Part shown: piece by piece, positions 33,260 to 43,092 of the stretch
Position numbering within the stretch: position 1 is the first letter of the stretch
How the letters are laid out: each line of letters opens with the position of its first letter
Source of the DNA: Gryganskiella cystojenkinii
Lineage: Eukaryota; Mortierellomycota; Mortierellomycetes; Mortierellales; Mortierellaceae
Assembly (NCBI GenBank): GCA_015852425.1
Contig: JAAAIG010000228.1
Location: 3,435-46,526 of the forward strand
DNA length: 43,092 bases
Reading direction: 5' to 3'
Made by a program: the position numbers and the translations under genes
Notes under the pieces: model-generated
The model's input: only the letters and a program-made list of their open reading frames with translations
What the model was told of the DNA's origin: nothing
The model's database searches: none

Positions 33260-34459
33260 ATGGCTCCACCCAACACAATCGATGCCGGTCTGACCCACCG
33301 TCACATCCCCGCCCCAACAGCTTCGGTATCCTCCAAAGTCACTTTCGAGCGCAACTACAAGTTGCCCGAGTTCACCATCAAAGAGATCCGAGAGTGCATT
33401 CCCGCTCACTGCTTTGAGCGCTCCGGTCTACGAGGTCTTTGCCATGTCGCCATCGATCTCACCTGGGCCTCGCTTCTCTTCTTGGGTGCGACCCAGATCG
33501 ACAAGGTTGACTCGCTCTTGATCCGAGCCTTGCTCTGGCCCGCCTACTGGATTGCTCAGGGTATCGTCTGCACTGGCATCTGGGTCCTCGCCCACGAGTG
33601 TGGTCATCAATCGTTCTCGACCTCCAAGACTCTCAACAACACTGTCGGCTGGATCTTGCACTCAATGCTCTTGGTCCCTTACCACTCCTGGAGAATCTCT
33701 CACTCGAAGCATCACAAGGCTACTGGACACATGACCAAAGATCAGGTCTTTGTCCCCAAGACCCGCACTCAGGTTGGCTTGCCCTCTAAATCTGCTGCCG
33801 AGATCAAGGAACACGACGACGATCACGTTCACATGGATGAGGAAGCTCCTATTGTTACTCTCTTCTGGATGGTCATTCAGTTTGTCTTTGGTTGGCCCGC
33901 TTACTTGATCATGAATGCCTCCGGTCAGGATTACGGACGTTGGACCTCTCACTTCCACACCTATTCCCCTATCTTTGAACCCCGTAACTTTGTCGATGTC
34001 ATCCTCTCGGATCTTGGTGTCTTCTTGACCCTCGGCGCCATCGTCTATGCCTCGATGCAGTTCTCGCTCATGACCGTCACCAAGTACTACATCATCCCCT
34101 ACTTGTTTGTCAACTTTTGGTTGGTCCTGATTACGTTTTTGCAGCACACCGACCCCAAGTTGCCCCATTACCGTGAGAGCACCTGGAACTTCCAGCGTGG
34201 TGCCCTTTGCACCGTCGATCGATCCTTTGGCAAGCTCTTGGACCATATGTTCCACGGTATCGTTCATACCCATGTTGCCCATCACTTGTTCTCGCAGATG
34301 CCGTTCTACCATGCCGAGGAGGCGACTCATCACCTCAAGAAGCTCTTAGGAGAGTACTACATTTACGATGATACCCCCATCGCCGTCGCCTGCTGGAGAT
34401 CTTTCCGAGAGTGCAAGTTTGTTGAGGATGAGGGTGAGGTTGTCTTCTTCAAGAAGTAA
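33260..34459 (+). CDS. Delta-12 fatty acid desaturase (oleate to linoleate)
   Basis: Intronless, 399 residues, the same length I recall for the Mortierella alpina enzyme. The start MAPPNTIDAGLT is the family start, so 33260 is chosen over the open upstream frame. Three di-iron histidine boxes are intact: HECGH at 112-116, HSKHH at 148-152 (after HSWRI) and HVAHH at 338-342. Hydrophobic stretches give the usual four membrane spans of this ER enzyme. It inserts the delta-12 double bond in oleoyl lipids using cytochrome b5 electrons, feeding linoleate into arachidonate synthesis in this group. The variable segment near residues 175-195 (SKSAAEIKEHDDDHVHMDEE) separates well-conserved blocks. Codon use favours C-ending codons, consistent with high expression. 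Confidence 0.97.
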   Translation: MAPPNTIDAGLTHRHIPAPTASVSSKVTFERNYKLPEFTIKEIRECIPAHCFERSGLRGLCHVAIDLTWASLLFLGATQIDKVDSLLIRALLWPAYWIAQGIVCTGIWVLAHECGHQSFSTSKTLNNTVGWILHSMLLVPYHSWRISHSKHHKATGHMTKDQVFVPKTRTQVGLPSKSAAEIKEHDDDHVHMDEEAPIVTLFWMVIQFVFGWPAYLIMNASGQDYGRWTSHFHTYSPIFEPRNFVDVILSDLGVFLTLGAIVYASMQFSLMTVTKYYIIPYLFVNFWLVLITFLQHTDPKLPHYRESTWNFQRGALCTVDRSFGKLLDHMFHGIVHTHVAHHLFSQMPFYHAEEATHHLKKLLGEYYIYDDTPIAVACWRSFRECKFVEDEGEVVFFKK

Positions 34460-35624
34460 CAAAAGAGAGAGCGATAACCTCCTTTTTTCTCCTCGACTTC
34501 CTTTTTGCGTAAAGGCCCCTCTCTTTGTTATCTTTTCCCATCCGAGGTTAGATACCATATCTTTTTCATAAATCAGCACATGAGGACCCTTTGGGTCCGA
34601 ACCCCATTATCACTCCAACCCAAACAAACTTTTTTATTTGTGATTTGTGGTGTGAATTGTAGGAAGTGAGTTTCATGTGTTAGAATTGCTTATTTTTTTT
34701 TCCTTTTGAGCCTGTTACCTCTAATTCTTTTGTGGGCTCGCTTTTTCTTCGGACCTCGGAGACGCTCTTGATGAAGCGTTTGCTTTGTCCACAATCTGGA
34801 TCCCTATGCCCAAAAAAAAATAGGAACTAACGAACAGCGATTGCGAGGTGGTCGTGGTTTTTGCATTGGATTCCCGAAATATATTTCGAGTCCTTGCTCC
34901 TACGCTCCCCCACCTTTTTTTTTTGAGTCCGCTGCTGATGATTATTATTTACACAGCAAATGAAAAAGTCGGCAGCATTTTCAGCATATTGTGCTAGAAA
35001 ATGTAGAAATGTGCTTGGTGCACATACTGTAGGCGGAGTGCGAGCTTTCGAGCTCGAAACATCGCTCTGAAGGAGCTGACGACGCTAGGATAGCAAAGAA
35101 CTCTCTTGTCATCTTCCCAATTGCGCGCAAGTCTCATAGGTTCTTTTCACAAAAACCCGAAGGTATCTTTAATTGTCGCATTTGGTACAAGCTCCTCCAA
35201 GTCACCCCTTCCCTGTCATGTTGTAAATCCAAGAAGAGAGAGTTCCCTCTCGCTGTCATTGCCATCCTGAGGCGCTTGAGTGAGATCTTCAGCTGTAATG
35301 ACTGCATACTTTGACGCATTTTTCATATACCTCGTCCCTCTCTCTTCCTCCCATCTTTAATCTGACCAATATATAAAGTTTATTGCGGCTCGATAGCCCC
35401 CATGAGATTATTGACAACAATACAGGGATCACCATGGATCTCGCTCCCGTCCTTCTCCTCCGTCATGTCCCCCTTTCTTATAAATACTAGAAGGATCCCC
35501 CTTCTCTTTTCTCCTCAGTCGACAATACCAACACCCTGAATACCCCTGTCACTTACTAACTGTGACCGTTGACCAATCCCTTTTATCTCAATGCTTGACC
35601 TAGTCAAATAAACATCAAGCTAGC
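34460..35624. other. Intergenic region with promoter-like blocks but no gene
   Basis: About 1.2 kb between the desaturase and the glycosyltransferase relic. It holds a 6-bp hairpin at 34584-34598 in the desaturase 3' region. Two plus-strand promoter-like blocks follow: CCAAT with TATAAA at 35366-35377 and TATAAATA at 35479-35486. No intact ORF follows either block. Confidence 0.5.
34584..34598 (+). repeat. Hairpin in the desaturase 3' untranslated region
   Basis: GGACCC-TTT-GGGTCC, a perfect 6-bp stem with a 3-nt loop, about 125 nt past the desaturase stop codon. It could be an mRNA 3' structure; its role is unknown. Confidence 0.5.
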
Positions 35625-36380
35625 CTAGAATGGTAGCTTCAAGAGGCGGCCCAGTTGCCACCCTTCGGACGACACTGAGTCAAAGTTATGGCCTGCCCAA
35701 TGAATCACAAAGTCGCCTGGCCGATACATCGCATTGATGATCTTCTGTTAAAACTGCGCTGGGGCAGGTACTTGGCATGGTGCTCGCTTTCGTAGGAAGG
35801 ATCCTCTAGTAGTTTGATCATCCAGTCCTGCTCGTTGGAGCCTTTCTCCATCCTCGAGAGCACCTCGTGCATGTACTTCCGAGATCAGGTGTTGACCCTT
35901 AGTAAAAATACGCCTGCGTTAAGAAAGTTCTGGTCCCGGATTATCACAGGCGAGTATCGGCCGTCTAGAAAGCGCCTGAGCGAGATGTCCATGTTGGTTC
36001 AGGGCGTTGGCGCCGATCCAAAATTTCCAGTCATAGCCCCTCGCTCGAAATCTTGGTCATGGTCCAGGCCGGAGAATAGCCCTGGCTTACAACATCCTCA
36101 AGATAGGTTGTAAAATTGTCTCGGAGGGTATAGCGGCCTCGGTGATGCGCAACGTATTCCCTGCGGTTGTAGAACGAGAGATCGCCCACCATCGGGCACT
36201 TGCTTTGCGGATGGCATTCTAGGCAGCGTTCGCCCGAGAGCATGACCATCCGTGGTGGTGGATGCGACGTCCAAGAGTACTTCGGGTCGACAGTGGAATG
36301 CAGGTTCTTAGAAGGCGATTAAAAAGGATGGATCCAGTCAGAACGATTACAATAATGTCATTGTGTGTTCATTATTAAGA
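35625..36380 (-). pseudogene. Decayed glycosyltransferase, GT34-like (GMA12/MNN10 family)
   Basis: Read on the minus strand in three alternating frames, fragments line up in the order of a type II Golgi glycosyltransferase. They are a membrane anchor (DIIVIVLTGSILFNRLLRT), DLSFYNRREYVAHHRGR, YTLRDNFTTYLEDVV, ARGYDWKFWIGANALN, NMDISLRRFLDGRYSPVIIR, DQNFLNAGVFLLRVN, SRKYMHEVLSRMEKGS, EQDWMIKLLEDPSYESEHHA, and finally MYRPGDFVIHWAGHNF with a stop at 35625. Frame changes are needed near 36310, 36025, 35990 and 35748. A TGA at 35887-35885 replaces the Trp expected before SRKYM. The family's metal-binding D-x-D is not recognisable in WIGANALN. The intact family adds galactose, mannose or xylose to glycans in the Golgi. 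This copy appears dead. Confidence 0.72.
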
Positions 36381-36597
36381 GTAAGCCGCACTGACTTAGA
36401 CTATTTTAAAGAGGCTACGAATCTTCCATCACTCGAAAAAATACCCAGAGTCCCTCGTGGAAAGGAAAGACCTTTATTTTTCATGAAGGAGAGAGGGTGA
36501 AAATTAGCCCACTGTCCAGGATGATGGCCAAAAAATAAAAATAAAAGGATTCCAAATAAAAATAAGACCGTTGCGTCCGTGGTAAGATACAGGGCCA

Positions 36598-36768
36598 TTA
36601 CTGCTTGCTCCAAAGGACTGGGAAATCGAAACGGCGGTCATAGCCCGCAAACAACGGGTCTTCGAAGTCCATGGTCTGTGTGTAACCCCTGGTTAGCGTC
36701 CTCGGGTTTTTAATATCCACAGTCTTCAGGAGGACAACGCAGATAGAATGGACAAATAGAGCATCCTT
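36598..36768 (-). pseudogene. Orphan C-terminal coding fragment, unrecognised
   Basis: A minus-strand frame of about 56 residues reads KDALFVHSICVVLLKT, then VDIKNPRTLTRGYTQTMDFE and DPLFAGYDRRFDFPVLW, ending in TAA at 36600-36598. The text looks like real protein, but the frame is closed by a stop just upstream (TGA near 36769) and other stops follow. I do not recognise the family. It may be the tail of a second decayed gene or a piece detached from the neighbouring glycosyltransferase relic. Confidence 0.4.
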
Positions 36769-37583
36769 TCACTTCTGGAGAAGAAGGGATGAGCAAGATC
36801 TACTCTATCTGAGGCAAAGTCACTTTGTGATCTTATCCGCCCAACACTAACAAGAACCTGAGAGAAGAAGCGCGGGAGACGCCTTCCCCTGCTCTGTAGT
36901 TTGTCCTTCCAGAGGAGGGAGGACAAGAGGACGTTGTGCTGTCAAGTGGAAGGAAAGAAATCAACAAAGAAGGACACAACTGGGCGTGTGTAACCAAGTC
37001 CACTTGCGCTTTTTGACAAAAAAAACCTGACCCCCTGCCCTGTTTGACCTTCCTCATTCTCTCTTCCTTCTTTTTCCCTCTTTCATAATCCACCCCTTCT
37101 CTTTTCAACCCAGTTGGCCAACACCGTCATCCTCATCCTTACTGCACTATCTTTCCTGTTCACTCTTCATCTAGCTTCACCAGCATAACAACACGTCAGA
37201 AAGGCTTATACCACGACAACGTCTCGCACTTCCGTGCGGCCTGCTTCGTCTTGGCCCACACTTTTCAGTCCACACATAACTGCTCTCTTAACTTTCTGCT
37301 CTTTTTTTTCACTTTGGTTCGCAGCCACATTGAACCGTTTTTGCCCATCTCCACCTCTCTTCTCTTTGACCAACACTTTTTGGTGTCCGAGGAAAAACCC
37401 CCCGAGAGGAAGAGCATTTTTTTCTTCTGCGCCTATCAGACACGCACTTTCTTTCTTTCTTCTCTCTTTTTTTTTCTGTTTATCACCAACCAGACGAAGA
37501 AACAACCTGTTTTCTTCTCTTTCCTTTTCCTTTTTCATTCGTACTCTTTCACCGATACCGCCACCAACAGCAACACAAAAACC
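36769..37583. promoter_or_regulatory. Upstream region of the C2/kinase-like gene
   Basis: No credible gene. The right half (37060-37560) is strongly pyrimidine-rich on the plus strand and ends with CACAAAAACC before the ATG at 37584, a typical fungal leader. Long ORFs on both strands here reflect this skew. Confidence 0.55.
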
Positions 37584-40500
37584 ATGGTACAGTCGTTTCC
37601 AAAGGGACTCAAAATCACAGCTGTCGCGGCCAAGGACCTCGCCAACAAAAAGTTTTTCGGCCAACAAGGTTAGTACCTGAAACATATAAGCAACAAAACA
37701 CTAATGACATTGGCATGCTAAATGAGATTATTTTTTTCTTTGAATGTAGATCCCTACTTGGCCTTCTTCATTCAAAAGCTGCTAAAGTTCACGGCGGTCG
37801 CGGTCAAGGGCGGCATAACCCCTTCCTGGAACCAAACTGTGAGTTGTTGCTCTTTCTAAGCTTGCCGTTCACGACTTTTTTTTTTCAGTGAAGTTTTTTG
37901 ACTCCGATGGTCCGTGGTTCCTCTAGCCTAGCTAACGACCCATTGTGGGGGTTCTCTTATAGAAAACATTCAACCAAATCTACGATGGAACACAGGAAGA
38001 GACGACTCTAAAGATCTCTTGCTATCACGAGAGAACAGGGGTGAAGGGCTCGAGCGATGGATTGATTGGCACTTGCGACGTCGAGCTCAAGGAGGTTCTT
38101 TTTTCTTCAGCAGATGGTATCTTCAATGGTAAGAAAAGATCTTTTTTTGCTTGGGCCTTGAAACACGAACAGCATTTCTTTTGCAGCACGATTCAGTTGT
38201 TCCTGACAATCTATCCCCTTGCTGCATGCGCATTTCCCTCTTTTTTGGCCATATTCTTGTGTAGGCTGGCTTCAATTGACAAAAGACGGCGTGAAGACAG
38301 GTCAGGTTCATCTGAAGCTGTGGCTGTGCGACCCCATCGTAAGGGCTTCCTTCTCTTGTCCCGCCACACTTTGCACTCTGCGAAAGGAAAATATTACAGT
38401 TTGCTCGTACGCTAATTGATAATGGGCATTGATTTCATTTTTATAGATGGAAAAGGATGAATCCGAGGCATCACCTCTCAGAGAAGGTGTTTCCAGGGCT
38501 CGTCAACTTCTCAAAGACCGATCCGAGAGGAAAGCAGAGAAGAAAAAAGTTATTGGACTTCTTCAACTATCAAAGACTAACCCTGCAAAGACCACAATAC
38601 AGTCCACAGACTCGACCACGACCTCCTCTAAGACAGCCGATACTGCGAATGCCAATAACACAGACCAACCTCCCGGAGAGCCATCCGGCAATCTTCAGCG
38701 TTCACCTACAAATCGACTACAAAGGCCACGGTCCTTGGTTGACGTCAAGGAGCGCAAACAGACTATAACGTTCCAGGAACCCTTGAATCGACGGGCAGCC
38801 TCCAAGTCCATGGAGGACGTCCGAGCCGCTCTTGCTGTGACTTATTCCTCTGAAGAGGACGATTATGACGACGAGGAGGAGGAGAGGGAACAAGAGGAAG
38901 ATGACGATGATTATGACGATGATTATGACGATGATGACCTTGAAAGTATTGGAAGCCCCCGACCTAGGTTTACGTTCCAGGACGGTGAGGGTAGAATCAA
39001 CCCTCTTAACCTGTTAATCGCGCCGTTTGACCCTAACTGGCTCGAGCCCACGCCTCAAATACTCAAACGTGCTCTCACAGCGCAGTTCTACTATGACGAC
39101 CTGCATATCCAGCAAACCAGTGATCCCAATGACCTTTTCCCAAGGCCCCAGCGTTTGCGAGGATATCCCGGTGACTCACTCTATACAGGAAATGGTCATC
39201 TTCCAGCTTCCTTCCAGACCTTCAATTCACCAGGCGCAGGAACAGGTGGAGGCTCTTCACGTCCTACGTCTCGAATTGAACGACCCTTGAGCATTCCCAT
39301 GCCCATTCCCGAGCACCATATCCCTCCACGGCAACAAAAGCAGCAGCAACAGCCACAGCAGCAGCAGCAACAGCAACAGCCGGAACAACAGCATACTCGC
39401 CCAAAGAACTACCCTCAACAATCCATCCCGCCTGTACTGGGTACGCCCACCTCGATGCCTCTGGCTTTGCCCACCCATATGCCCACGCCCCAACTTCCCA
39501 ACAGACGGGCATCCCAGGTCCACAGTGGACCGATTCAATATCAACCTCAGACAGTCTTTCAGCCTCGACAGGGTCCCAAACCCAAGCCGGCCGAGAATGG
39601 GGATGCAAACCAAAAATTCAAGACTATGCCAGCGCGATACCAGGCACCTCAGGCTACTAGCGGACCGATCTCAGTGCAAGCAGCAGTGACGTCCTCGTCC
39701 TCAATTCCGGCAACGGTTGCGCCAACACTGGGACCAGCGGCCGGATACCTGCCCGAGACGTATTCACAGGAGCACCAGCACTCGCTCTCGATGCAGCTGG
39801 CACAGCTGCTGGCGCCGACTAGTTCAGCGACTACGCCAATAGCAACCTCAGCAGCAATATCGGCGCCATCCTTTGCACAGTTTCAGGCTCCTTCTCGTTC
39901 CAATACATTCAAGATCCCAGGCGCTCTTCCAGAAGAATCGGAGCTGCCAGGCACTCAAGCATGGTTTTATCCTGCGCAAGGGACTGTGCCAGTCCAGCCG
40001 TCTACACCCGTGACCGGAGGCATGCTTTTTGCCTCGCCAATGTCAGTGGAAAAACAAATCTTCTCCCCTCGTAAACCGTCCAGCAGGACGAACCTGACAC
40101 AACGATCAGCCTCGACCATGTCCCAGTACGATACTTTTTCAACGATGCTCCAACCGCCAGCAACGCCTGTGGCGACCAAGGTTCCTGAAAATGCCAAGGA
40201 ATCAATTTTCGCCCAGTACACGCCTCGAGGTATTCCTTGGGATGGACAGGACATTCAAGACTCATTGCCGGACAAGACTTTGGGTCGCAGGATCCTTTCC
40301 AGGTACTCGCTTGGTGCCTCCCGTGAAAAGTATGTCCGAGAGGGACTGTTCGTTCGGGACAAGAGTCCATCTTTTGACGACAGTCAGACGCAACAACAAC
40401 AACAACAACAACAACAACTGCAGCATCGAGGCTCGACCCGACACAACACTATGGACAAGGAGGCGAATGACCGTGTTATTCTTAAGTACATCAAATCCAA

Positions 40501-42496
40501 GCGTGAGTGGGAAGTCGACTCTGCAATGATGCGATACTTGTCCTGTCACCATCCCGAGGAAAAACTCCAGAGTCAATACATGGATTATCCTCAACCGCAG
40601 CAGAGTTCGCTGAATGTCAGTCCTTTCGTGGTCGGACTCTATGAGACGTTTTACTACCCTCATGGAACAGACAAAGACTCAGGTGGTGCACCTCGGTACC
40701 TATCTATCCTCCAGTGGTTCCCCAGGACGCTGCAAGGGTTTATTACCGAATGTACTGCCAAAGCCTCGGGACTGCATGTGACATTACCCGTGATTCGATC
40801 GTTAATCGAGTGTGTCACCTGGATCCATAGCCGCAAGATTTGTCACTTGAACATCAAGCCTTCAAATTTTGTTCGGGATCCTTACTCGACCTCGACTGTC
40901 AGTCAGTCTCTTGGAACCGGATGGAAACTGGTCGACTTTGAGGCGGCTCGAGTGATTGACGAAGAGATTGTGGGTCGTTGCACATTCTCTTATGCGGCAC
41001 CCGAGATTTTGATTGGCAATTCAACCATGACGGGCGTGATCGCCAGAGGTGCACAAGATATCTGGTCTCTAGGCTTGGTCATTTACGAGCTTTTGACGGA
41101 TCAACCCTTGTTCTTGACGGATGCCAAGGCCAAGGATACATTGGTCCCCAACATCCGAACAATGCGGCCGGTCCGATACTACGATCACAAGAATGTTCCA
41201 CCTGAGTATGTCCCTCTCCTCGACTCCATGTTGACGCATGATCCGGCCTTGCGAGCTACGGCCGCTCAGCTCTTGCAACTGGATGTCTTTACGATGCCAA
41301 TCTCGGATCGACCGATGCGAACGGATCAGATGGTCCAGAATAATAATATACTGACCCTTCGAGACCTCAAGCCTGTCCGACTCTGCAACTTCAAGAGCGG
41401 TAGCAGTGGCTACGGCGGTCAGTTCCATGAACGCGACGGATCCAAAAGCACCGATGGCGCCAACAACAGCAGCGGATCTCTCGACTCTTTTTACGCTACT
41501 CCTGGTCCGTCACAACAACAGCTGTTGATGGAGGGTATCAGTCGAGTCTTGGATTCCCAGTTCGATCAGGCCCCGAGATTATTCATGTTGCTCCCGCCCA
41601 TGGCCCACGACCTCGATCCAACTCGACCTTTCCTGGCGTCCAGCATTCTTCACAATAAGAGTCTTCGACTCGTCTTGTTGTGCGAGGGTCTGAGCGGGTA
41701 TGGGGAGGATGCGCATTTTACGGACCATCGTGGATATCTCCTCCAGGATCCAGTGAGTTTTGTCAGGGAAGCCGGCAAGATGTTGCTCCACCTAGTCGCA
41801 GTCGCGGGAACGAATAGTCCAGTGTTAGAGACGCCTGGATTGGATCGACCTTTGATGCTTACAGGAACACCTTTAGATAATTGTCAGCGATGGTACCCTT
41901 CTATGAGGTCTTATTATGAGATGTTGCAAAAGTGTGTTCAACAAGAGCTGGGACCTCCTCCAAGTTTGAACGAGCTCTTGAGCCTTCGAGGACCAACATT
42001 GAGACAACTCGAGAATTGGCTTATCCGGTCGATGCGTCAACAATCCCCGCCAGCCTCAGGAGATTCCACGCCAACACCTGCGAGCATTGGTCGCGGCACC
42101 GGTAGTAGTCGTTCGATCAACGTTCCGAAGAAAAGGGTTTCCATGGTCGCGGCCAGCGATACGATTAGTCATGCAGGATTACCTCTCGGCGGCATGGGCT
42201 ATGATGATCTATCGGATCACTTGGCCGCCCTGAATTTCGAGCAAGAGGAAGCACCCGGTTCAGGATCGGTCTCGTCTTGGTCTTCGACAATCACGGCGGT
42301 TGGAGGCGGCGATATTCTCGAGGTGACAGGACCCGGTGGTGGAGAAGGATTTGGCGGGCTGTTCAAGATGCCAGTGGGAACTTGCGGCGACCGATGGATC
42401 TGTCGCGGCTGTGTCTCGAAACAAATGTCGCTTGCAGCAGCATCAAGTTCAGTTGCAGCGGTTGTATCAGGGCCGATTATTCCTCGAGCAGTGTGA
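37584..42496 (+). CDS. C2 domain protein with long disordered linker and kinase-like (probable pseudokinase) domain
   Basis: Five exons: 37584-37668, 37750-37838, 37963-38128, 38265-38338, 38447-42496. They give 1487 residues. The first four small exons encode a C2 domain (GLKITAVAAKDLANKKFFG, then DPYLAFFI, SWNQTKTFNQIYDG, IGTCDVELKEVLF, GQVHLKLWL; about residues 8-135), which may bind membrane lipid or calcium. Residues 140-800 are low complexity, with an Asp/Glu block near 275-305 and Gln and Pro runs. A kinase-like fold follows: VILK at about 815-818 (candidate ATP lysine), HLNIKPSN at about 938-945 where HRDxKxxN is expected, and DFE at about 968 instead of DFG. APE and a QDIWSLG motif remain. 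Loss of the catalytic Asp and DFG Gly argues for a pseudokinase. A further conserved-looking region (about 1170-1260) follows. The ATG at 38447 is an internal Met and not the start. Confidence 0.85.
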
Positions 42497-43092
42497 ATTT
42501 TTTTTTCTAATTTATTTTGCAAGAATTGAAGGACACATAACCATCAAGGTAAAAAAGAATACCGCGACAAATAAACATAAATCGAAACTAAACCTACATT
42601 GGCAGCTTACTCTTCCTACACTCACCAACTCTGGATTGTCTATTTTGTTATCATCTCCATCACCACTCTCGTGACCAAGGGACCGACTGTTGTTCTGCTT
42701 GATGCAATTCTTGCTCACCGTTCGCCTTTTGGCGGTTACCTCCAGTAAAACACATACAGACTCGACTTTCCCCGTCGTGCATCCAAGGATTGGATGGTCT
42801 CTTAACGATTATATGGGTTTGTCTTGCGACACTTTTCAGGAATCGGATTTTGGGACTGTTGCACCCAACGGTCCATCTTGATAGCGCCCTCTTGAGCGGA
42901 GATGAGATGTGACAGCGAATGAAACAGCTCTTTCTCCAATGGCAAATGGGAAAATTTCAGAAATTAGGCTCTTCCGATCCCACAAATGTGCTTTCTGCCA
43001 CAAAATCAAATATTAGATACAAACAACGGATGTATAGAAGGATTGTACAACCCTCACGGGTGTACATTATTCAAAAATGGAACGATACAGAG
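42497..43092. other. Downstream region to window end
   Basis: About 600 bp after the C2/kinase-like gene. Short ORFs lack protein character and no repeat or RNA gene is evident. The first part is the gene's 3' untranslated region. Confidence 0.55.

Noticed and set aside
35040..35100. Possible hammerhead ribozyme (GAAA near CTGACGA)
   Set aside because: The two core boxes are 16 nt apart in the wrong arrangement and the flanks do not form the three required stems.
37206..37685. 159-codon minus-strand ORF opposite the C2 gene leader
   Set aside because: It mirrors the pyrimidine-rich leader and gives Lys/Glu-rich text without a domain.
38447..38449. Start of the kinase-like protein at the Met of the large ORF
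   Set aside because: An AG acceptor lies immediately before it, and four upstream exons encoding a C2 domain join in frame.

Overview
The window is nuclear DNA of a filamentous fungus, most likely Mortierella or a close relative (Mortierellomycota). The strongest clue is the intact 399-residue delta-12 fatty acid desaturase at 33260-34459. Its N-terminus (MAPPNTIDAGLT), histidine boxes and length match, from memory, the Mortierella alpina enzyme. Short GT-AG introns (mostly 80-120 bp), poly-pyrimidine leaders, Gln/Asn-rich regulators and F-box/LRR and glycosyltransferase relics also fit. Gene models were spliced by hand. Every complete multi-exon model closes in frame, but exact splice sites are inferred from sequence only.

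Layout. 1-5634: three minus-strand genes: an SH3-PX-BAR sorting nexin running off the left edge, mitochondrial ribosomal protein mL53, and a large two-finger GATA factor. 5635-11263: about 5.6 kb with no convincing gene, containing several hairpins and probably the GATA gene's leader and control region. 11264-23056: a compact block with UTP21/WDR36 (+), then on the minus strand DDX41, a GNAT acetyltransferase, an acidic ER protein ending in RDEL, a doubtful small ORF, and mitochondrial intermediate peptidase OCT1. 23323-24832: a decayed F-box/LRR gene. 25687-32417: an unknown single-pass membrane protein, ATP synthase subunit h (five exons), and a Kre9/Knh1-like surface protein with a 1.1-kb intron. 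33260-34459: the delta-12 desaturase. 35625-36380: a wrecked GT34-type glycosyltransferase, followed by an orphan C-terminal coding fragment. 37584-42496: a 1487-residue protein joining an N-terminal C2 domain, a long disordered linker and a kinase-like domain with altered catalytic motifs.

Most genes are unrelated housekeeping functions: ribosome and mRNA processing (UTP21, DDX41), mitochondria (mL53, OCT1, ATP14), membranes and lipids (SNX9-like, desaturase) and the cell surface (Kre9-like). No operon or biosynthetic cluster is evident. The most original items are the C2/pseudokinase protein with its uncharacterised C-terminal module, the RDEL-tailed Cys/Glu-rich ER protein, the two-finger GATA factor without the siderophore-type Cys-rich linker, and the unknown membrane protein. 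No tRNA, rRNA, CRISPR array or intact transposon was seen.
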